Assembly (NCBI GenBank): GCA_009937085.1
Contig: JAACDD010000089.1
Span: 1 to 10,650, forward strand
From: Bacteroidota bacterium
GTDB lineage: Bacteria > Bacteroidota > Bacteroidia > Flavobacteriales > Flavobacteriaceae
Length of the DNA stretch: 10,650 nucleotides
Direction: 5' to 3'
Of this stretch, positions 6,100 through 10,650 are shown piece after piece. The notes under the pieces are model-generated. The model worked only from the letters and a program-made list of their open reading frames with translations, was not told the DNA's origin and did no database searches. Position 1 is the stretch's first letter. Every line of letters begins with the position of its first letter. Made by a program: the position numbers and the translations under genes.

Positions 6100-6140
6100 G
6101 ATTGGGGCTAATACAGTTACTAAAGTACGTTTTTTTAAAC

Positions 6141-7325
6141 TTACAGCTTAAAATAATCAATATAGGTTTCAAGGTCTTTGTCTCCACGCCCCGAACAATT
6201 AAAGAGCAATACATCATTGGGCTCAAATTTGCGCTCATCCAACAGTGCAAATGCGTGTGCCGTTTCAATAGCAGGAATAATGCCTTCCATCTGTGAAAGC
6301 GAAAGTCCCCAGTCCATGGCTTCTTGATCTGGAATAGAGACAAATTCAGCTCGTTGACTCCGATACAAATGCGCGTGCATAGGTCCAACACCCGGATAGT
6401 CTAAGCCTGCCGAAATGGAGTAAGGCTCGGTGATTTGTCCATCTGGAGTTTGCATGAGTAACGTTTTGCTGCCATGGATAACACCTTCTTTTCCCAAAGC
6501 GGAGGTAGCGGCACTTTCCCCCGAGTCAATACCTTTTCCTGCGGCTTCTACCGCAATAATATTTACACGTGGATCATCTAAATAATGATAATAAATACCA
6601 GCAGCGTTGCTTCCACCACCTACACATGCAATAACGTGGTCGGGGTAATCACGACCTTCAACTTCTTGTAATTGCGTTTTGCATTCCTCGCTGATTATAG
6701 CTTGAAAACGTGCTACCATATCGGGGTATGGATGCGGTCCAACTACCGAGCCAATAATATAATGCGTATCAACAGGGTTGTTAATCCAATCGCGAATGGC
6801 TTCATTGGTTGCGTCCTTTAGTGTTTTACTACCCGATTGTGCAGATCTAACCTCTGCGCCTAACATTTTCATGCGGGCTACGTTAGGTGCTTGTCGCTTA
6901 ATATCCAATTCACCCATATACACGATACATTCGATGCCCATAAGCGCACAAACGGTAGCCGTAGCTACGCCGTGTTGTCCAGCGCCTGTTTCTGCAATGA
7001 TGCGATTTTTACCCAAACGTTTTGCCAATAGAATCTGCCCAATAGTATTGTTGATTTTGTGCGCACCTGTGTGACATAAATCTTCTCGTTTTAGGTAAAT
7101 TTTGGTCTTGTATTTTTCGGATAATCGCGATGCAAAATAGAGTGGTGTTGGCCTTCCGACATAATCTTTAAGCAATTGATCAAATTCGGCTTTAAAGTCG
7201 GCTTGAGCTGTAATTTCCAAATAGCTTTGTCGTAGCTCTTCAACATTTGGATAGAGCATTTCCGGGATATAGGCTCCACCAAAATCGCCGTAGTAGCCTT
7301 TTTCGTTTACATTATATGAATTCAT
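6141..7325 (-). CDS. trpB: Tryptophan synthase beta subunit
   Basis: PLP enzyme that condenses indole with L-serine to give L-tryptophan. It has 394 residues, as usual for TrpB1. The start MNSYNVNEKGYYGDFGGAYIPE is the typical N-terminal motif. HTGAHKINN at 85-93 holds the PLP lysine (Lys90, E. coli Lys87), AETGAGQHGVA at 111-121 holds Glu112 (E. coli Glu109), VGGGSNAAG is the phosphate-binding glycine loop, and FNCSGRGDKD near the C-terminus carries the serine that contacts the pyridine nitrogen. Its ATG overlaps the trpF TGA by 4 bases. Downstream, trpA does not follow directly: mscL intervenes, although the two subunits work as one complex. Confidence 0.98.
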   Translation of the reverse strand: MNSYNVNEKGYYGDFGGAYIPEMLYPNVEELRQSYLEITAQADFKAEFDQLLKDYVGRPTPLYFASRLSEKYKTKIYLKREDLCHTGAHKINNTIGQILLAKRLGKNRIIAETGAGQHGVATATVCALMGIECIVYMGELDIKRQAPNVARMKMLGAEVRSAQSGSKTLKDATNEAIRDWINNPVDTHYIIGSVVGPHPYPDMVARFQAIISEECKTQLQEVEGRDYPDHVIACVGGGSNAAGIYYHYLDDPRVNIIAVEAAGKGIDSGESAATSALGKEGVIHGSKTLLMQTPDGQITEPYSISAGLDYPGVGPMHAHLYRSQRAEFVSIPDQEAMDWGLSLSQMEGIIPAIETAHAFALLDERKFEPNDVLLFNCSGRGDKDLETYIDYFKL

Positions 7326-7930
7326 AGCGCTAATTTTTCTTTAAAATTTTTAAGTTGCTCCACATTTTTAACCGCTGGAGCAGTTTCAAATTTACTGTTT
7401 ACATCAATAGCATAGACAGGTAAATCTGCATTGCGAAGTTCGTTAATCTTATTTATTTCTGCTAACCCAATACCACCACTTATAAAAAAGGGTAAATCAA
7501 AGGGATAATTTTCTAAAATAGACCAATCAAAAGTAGTTCCATTCCCGCCAGGCATAGGCCCTTTGGTATCAAACAAGAAAAAATCGCAGTAGGGCAGATA
7601 GTCTAGGAGTGTATCAAAGTCAAAATTTTCTCCAACACCAAATGCTTTTATTACTTGTGTTTTGCCTTGCAGTTCACGGCACTGTTGTGGCGATTCGTTT
7701 CCGTGCAATTGCACTGCACCTAATTTGAATGTTGTGATAGCATGTTCAATTTCATTCAAAGGCGCATTTACAAAAACCCCCACTTTGGTAATAGCAGCAG
7801 GAACTTCTGGTGGCGTTACGCAATAGCGTTTAGAGCCATCCCATAAAATAAACCCCATATAATCAGGGTGTAGTGCTGCTGTCTCAGCCACATTTTTGGG
7901 TTCGCGCATGCCACATACTTTTAATTTCAT
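7322..7930 (-). CDS. trpF: Phosphoribosylanthranilate isomerase
   Basis: Converts N-(5'-phosphoribosyl)-anthranilate to the ribulose form (CdRP) by an Amadori rearrangement, the third step of tryptophan synthesis. It has 202 residues, typical of a monofunctional TIM-barrel TrpF. The opening MKLKVCGMR carries the catalytic Cys (Cys6), and FFLFDTKGPMPGGNG at 117-131 carries the catalytic Asp (Asp121). VGVFVN at 50-55, VQLHG at 73-77 and ISGGIG in the C-terminal half are the usual barrel-strand motifs, the last binding phosphate. It overlaps trpC upstream and trpB downstream by 4 bases each (ATGA). trpF is a separate gene here, not fused to trpC as in E. coli. Confidence 0.97.
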   Translation of the reverse strand: MKLKVCGMREPKNVAETAALHPDYMGFILWDGSKRYCVTPPEVPAAITKVGVFVNAPLNEIEHAITTFKLGAVQLHGNESPQQCRELQGKTQVIKAFGVGENFDFDTLLDYLPYCDFFLFDTKGPMPGGNGTTFDWSILENYPFDLPFFISGGIGLAEINKINELRNADLPVYAIDVNSKFETAPAVKNVEQLKNFKEKLAL

Positions 7931-8712
7931 GGCTTAAATGTTTTGATAAACTGTTGCGCTGCATCACCGGGCGATTCGTGCAACATAAAATGTTCGCCCA
8001 TCAAAAAGCCATCAAAGCCTACTTTTTGTAATGTGCCAATAGCGCTGTGTGAAGAAATTCCGCTTTCGGAAATTTTGACTTTATCAGATGGAATGTATTC
8101 CGCCAACGATAAACTTGTATCTAGTGATACAGAAAAATCGTTAAGATTACGATTATTAACTCCAACCACATCAATAAATTCTAAAGGCGATTCATCGAGT
8201 TCAGTTTTATTATGGACTTCGAGAAGTACTTCCAGACCAATGCTTTTGGCGGTTTTGGCTAAATGATTCGTTTCATCTGCGTTTAAACAGGCTGCAATAA
8301 GTAAAATAGCATCGGCACCAAAGGCTTTTGCCTCATGTATTTGATACACATCTACAATAAATTCTTTTCTCAACAGCGGAAGGTTACAAGCGCTTCGTAC
8401 GAGAAGCAGGTCTTCTAGCGAACCCCCAAAGTATTGATTGTTTGTTAATACAGACATGGCTGCCACACCTGCTTTTTCATAGCCTTGTGCAACTGCTGCA
8501 GCTCTAGATTGCAGCTTGATTTCTGGCTTGGAAGGCGATCGTCTTTTGTGTTCCGCCACGATGCCTAATGGCGTGTTTTTTATGGCGTTAGAAAATGAAA
8601 TCGTTTTTCTGTTGTAGAGCGGCATGGTATACAAATGCGCTTGAGAAACTACAGCTTTTTTAAGTGTAATTTCTTTTCGTTGGTCTGCAACAATTTGTAC
8701 TAAAATACTCAT
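7927..8712 (-). CDS. trpC: Indole-3-glycerol phosphate synthase
   Basis: Closes and decarboxylates CdRP to indole-3-glycerol phosphate, the substrate of TrpA. It has 261 residues, a monofunctional TIM barrel. IVAEHKRRSPSK at 51-62 holds Glu54 and Lys56, PLLRKEFIVD at 112-121 holds the catalytic Lys116, EVLLEVH at 161-167 holds Glu165, GVNNRNL at 184-190 holds the conserved Asn, and ISESGIS at 214-220 is the phosphate site. The start MSILVQIVADQRKEI agrees with family N-termini (ILxxIxxxKxxE pattern). It overlaps trpD upstream and trpF downstream by 4 bases, so coupled translation is likely. Confidence 0.97.
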   Translation of the reverse strand: MSILVQIVADQRKEITLKKAVVSQAHLYTMPLYNRKTISFSNAIKNTPLGIVAEHKRRSPSKPEIKLQSRAAAVAQGYEKAGVAAMSVLTNNQYFGGSLEDLLLVRSACNLPLLRKEFIVDVYQIHEAKAFGADAILLIAACLNADETNHLAKTAKSIGLEVLLEVHNKTELDESPLEFIDVVGVNNRNLNDFSVSLDTSLSLAEYIPSDKVKISESGISSHSAIGTLQKVGFDGFLMGEHFMLHESPGDAAQQFIKTFKP

Positions 8713-9704
8713 GACTTGCTTAGCTCTAAAAGTTTAGTAAATGCGTGTAACGCCTTCTTTGATTCAATAGATTCTTTTGCTTTTGCGTAGCCTTCGGCTA
8801 ATGAGGTGTCTAACGCGGTTGCAATAGCCGTTCCTGCATTAGCGCATACCACTTGCTTTTGCGCTTCTGTTGCCTCGTCATTCAAAACCGCTTTAAAAAT
8901 AGTTGCGGCAGCTTCAACTGTATTACCCCCTCCAATGGCTTCTGGCGTAAGAGGTTTAAGTCCAAAATCGGAAGGACGAATAAGCATTTCACCATTTTTA
9001 GAAACAGCTTTGGTAGCTCCCGTAAGCGAGATTTCGTCATAGCCATCTAGCGCATGTAAAATGCAAAAATTCGTATCCGTATCTTGAAATAAAAAGTGAT
9101 ATAATCGTAGAAGTGCTAAATTAAATACCCCAACGATTTGTTGCTTTGGTGCGCATGGGTTCACCAATGGCCCCAACATATTGAAAAAGGTTTTTAGCTG
9201 TAACGCACGGCGAATAGGTGCTACGTGTTTCATGGCAGGGTGAAACAAGGGTGCGTGCAAAACACAAATTCCTGCGTCATCAATACATTTCTCCAAAAAA
9301 CCGGCATCATTAGAAAAGCGAATACCTAAAAACTCCATTACATTACTTGAGCCACAAGACGAAGAAACGCCGTAATTCCCATGTTTTGCCACGTGAATAC
9401 CCGCCCCTGCTGTAACAAAAGACGAAAGCGTTGAAATGTTAAACGTGTCTTTTCCATCGCCGCCTGTTCCGCATAAGTCAATGGGGTTGTAAGCAGACAA
9501 GTCTACAGCAACGCAAAGTTCTAAAAGGGCGTCCCGAAAGCCAGCCAATTCTTCAACCGCAATACTTCGCATCATAAATACACTCAAAAAAGCGGTGATT
9601 TGATACGGATCGCCAGCACCACTACCAATAAACAGCAACGCCTCTTTCGCTTCTTGTCGCGAGAGCTTTTCGTGTTGCGTCAGTCGTGTTAAAATTTCTT
9701 TCAT
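8709..9704 (-). CDS. trpD: Anthranilate phosphoribosyltransferase
   Basis: Transfers the phosphoribosyl group from PRPP to anthranilate, the second committed step of the pathway. It has 331 residues, the usual length of the stand-alone enzyme; there is no fused amidotransferase domain. The PRPP and Mg site LCGTGGDGKDTFNIS is at 77-91, followed by VAKHGNYGVSSSCGSSN at 105-121 (anthranilate tunnel and PRPP contacts). FFNMLGPLVNP at about 173-183 is the conserved glycine-proline block, and YDEISLTGAT is the DE-containing metal-binding segment. The helical N-terminal domain (residues 1-65) is intact. It begins 31 bases after trpG, the only trpE-trpB junction without an ATGA overlap, and ends in a 4-base overlap with trpC. 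Confidence 0.97.
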   Translation of the reverse strand: MKEILTRLTQHEKLSRQEAKEALLFIGSGAGDPYQITAFLSVFMMRSIAVEELAGFRDALLELCVAVDLSAYNPIDLCGTGGDGKDTFNISTLSSFVTAGAGIHVAKHGNYGVSSSCGSSNVMEFLGIRFSNDAGFLEKCIDDAGICVLHAPLFHPAMKHVAPIRRALQLKTFFNMLGPLVNPCAPKQQIVGVFNLALLRLYHFLFQDTDTNFCILHALDGYDEISLTGATKAVSKNGEMLIRPSDFGLKPLTPEAIGGGNTVEAAATIFKAVLNDEATEAQKQVVCANAGTAIATALDTSLAEGYAKAKESIESKKALHAFTKLLELSKS

Positions 9705-9735
9705 TATTTATTTTCGTTTTGTTAAAGTGCAAGCA

Positions 9736-10296
9736 TTATAACGAAACCCAATTTTTTAACAGTTTTTTTCCTTGTGGCGTAAGCACGGATTCGGGATGAA
9801 ACTGAACACCATAGAGTGCATAGTTTTCATGCTTAAAGGCCATCACTTGTCCGTTTTCTTCTTCTGCTAAGATGGTAAAACCCTCTGGAAGCGGTTTGTC
9901 AACTACCCAAGAATGGTAGCGTCCAACTTCCAAGCGTTTAGGTAAATCGGCAAATAGCGGATCATCTTGCAATACGGTCATGGAACTTGAAACACCATGA
10001 AAAACGGTAGATAGGTTTGTTAGCGTTCCGCCAAAAACCTCAGCAATGGCTTGATGCCCCAAACACACGCCCAGCATGGGAATGGTTTTCGCATATTTTT
10101 CAATAACGGGTTTTAATAGTCCCGCTTCATCTGGAATTCCAGGTCCTGGCGAAAGCACAATTTTATCAAATGTAGCCACTTCTTCCATGTCAAATTGGTC
10201 ATTGCGCTTTACGGTAACCTCACAATTGAGTTCCTCTAAATAATGCACCAAATTAAAAGTGAACGAATCGTAATTGTCTATAACTAATATGTTCAT
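9736..10296 (-). CDS. trpG: Anthranilate synthase component II (glutamine amidotransferase)
   Basis: Class I glutamine amidotransferase that releases ammonia from glutamine and passes it to TrpE to make anthranilate from chorismate. It has 186 residues, normal for a stand-alone subunit. The triad is visible: Cys78 in MLGVCLGHQAIAE (74-86), His167 and Glu169 in GVQFHPESVLT (163-173). The opening ILVIDNYDSFTFNLVHYL and LSPGPGIPDEAG are TrpG/PabA signatures. The same family also serves p-aminobenzoate synthesis as PabA and may do double duty; its position between trpE and trpD supports TrpG. The ATG overlaps the trpE TGA by 4 bases, which would help keep the two subunits in equal amounts. Confidence 0.96.
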   Translation of the reverse strand: MNILVIDNYDSFTFNLVHYLEELNCEVTVKRNDQFDMEEVATFDKIVLSPGPGIPDEAGLLKPVIEKYAKTIPMLGVCLGHQAIAEVFGGTLTNLSTVFHGVSSSMTVLQDDPLFADLPKRLEVGRYHSWVVDKPLPEGFTILAEEENGQVMAFKHENYALYGVQFHPESVLTPQGKKLLKNWVSL

Positions 10297-10650
10297 GAAA
10301 ACTGTTTTTCTGCTTTATCCATGGCGGTGTTAAGCGCCCGTAATTTGTTGTACACTTCTTGCAGTTCACTTTCAGGGTTTGATTTGGATACCACACCAGC
10401 TCCAGCGTGGTAGTGTAACATATTGTCTTTGCTCAAAAACGAACGAATAATAATAGCGTGGTTGTAATTTCCTTTGAAATCAATAAAACCAATCGCACCA
10501 CCATAAAAGGCACGATCAATATTTTCATAATCATCAATAAGCTGCATGGCACGGTGTTTTGGCGCACCACTTAAGGTTCCAGCGGGGAACGTATCTGCAA
10601 CGACTTGCATGGTAGAGGTGTCTGTTTTTTTCTGCCCGGTGACCTTAGAA
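10293..10650 (-). CDS. trpE: Anthranilate synthase component I, C-terminal 118 residues (cut by right edge)
   Basis: The reading frame enters from the right edge (last whole codon at 10649) and gives SKVTGQKKTDTSTMQVVADT, then FPAGTLSGAPKHRAMQLI. The S-x-VTG and PAGTLSGAPK segments are the chorismate-binding-domain signature shared by TrpE, PabB and isochorismate synthases. FYGGAIGFIDFKGN, IIIRSFL and HYHAGAGVVSKSNPESELQE carry the rest of the active-site wall, including the Glu of PESE that is typical of a Mg-binding position. Identity as TrpE rather than PabB rests on the trpG-trpD-trpC context. The N-terminal regulatory half with the tryptophan-binding LLES-type motif is outside the window, as are the operon promoter and any leader. 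The Met at 10610 is internal, not the start. Confidence 0.95.
   Translation of the reverse strand, partial: SKVTGQKKTDTSTMQVVADTFPAGTLSGAPKHRAMQLIDDYENIDRAFYGGAIGFIDFKGNYNHAIIIRSFLSKDNMLHYHAGAGVVSKSNPESELQEVYNKLRALNTAMDKAEKQFS

Noticed and set aside
6080..6391. Minus-strand open frame of 103 codons across the end of trpB
   Set aside because: It is an out-of-frame shadow of trpB with no protein-like pattern; trpB has all its catalytic motifs in the other frame.
10293..10610. Complete small gene of 105 codons starting at the Met at 10610
   Set aside because: The frame stays open to the right edge and the added residues (SKVTGQKK...) extend the TrpE chorismate-binding domain, so this is the 3' end of trpE.
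1..10650. Mobile elements, CRISPR arrays, defence systems, tRNA or rRNA genes
   Set aside because: No transposase, integrase, phage or nuclease-like protein, no regularly spaced repeats and no tRNA-like cloverleaf were seen on either strand; the window is core metabolism and housekeeping.

Overview
The window looks like a chromosomal core region of a member of Bacteroidota, most likely class Flavobacteriia. The evidence is an AT-rich sequence, several exact copies of the flavobacterial -7 promoter element TAnnTTTG in gaps between genes, start codons with A-rich leaders and few Shine-Dalgarno sites, a Bacteroidota-style signal peptide ending in FSQ, a bTHX ribosomal protein gene, and the trp gene order E-G-D-C-F-B-A. 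I see no insertion sequence, phage gene, CRISPR array, tRNA or rRNA. No stretch of 300 bases lacks a gene; the longest gap between genes is about 110 bases.

Left part (1-3601). On the minus strand, ddl (D-Ala-D-Ala ligase) overlaps the start of coaD, which runs off the left edge. Divergent from ddl, and only 41 bases away, a small membrane-anchored PASTA-domain protein is followed after one base by rluD (23S rRNA pseudouridine synthase). Next comes yaaA (peroxide-stress protein), with its own candidate promoter. The 3' end of yaaA overlaps, tail to tail, a very small minus-strand gene for ribosomal protein bTHX (38 residues) that is easy to miss.

Middle (3711-4721). A minus-strand gene encodes a secreted, Met- and His-rich protein predicted to be an outer-membrane beta-barrel. 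Its function is unknown; metal (copper) handling is an inference.

Right part (4784-10650). A nearly complete tryptophan operon runs on the minus strand: trpE (C-terminal part only, cut by the right edge), trpG, trpD, trpC, trpF, trpB, then trpA. Together these turn chorismate into tryptophan. Four junctions (E/G, D/C, C/F, F/B) are 4-base ATGA overlaps. The mechanosensitive channel gene mscL sits between trpB and trpA, which normally adjoin because their products form one complex. trpA appears to have regained its own promoter: TTG, 20 bases, TATTTTTG.

All protein-coding genes except the barrel protein belong to well-known families. I did not find a convincing undescribed system. The points most worth checking are the overlapping bTHX gene, the mscL insertion with the trpA promoter, the Met/His-rich barrel protein, and the compact ddl/PASTA divergent promoter region.
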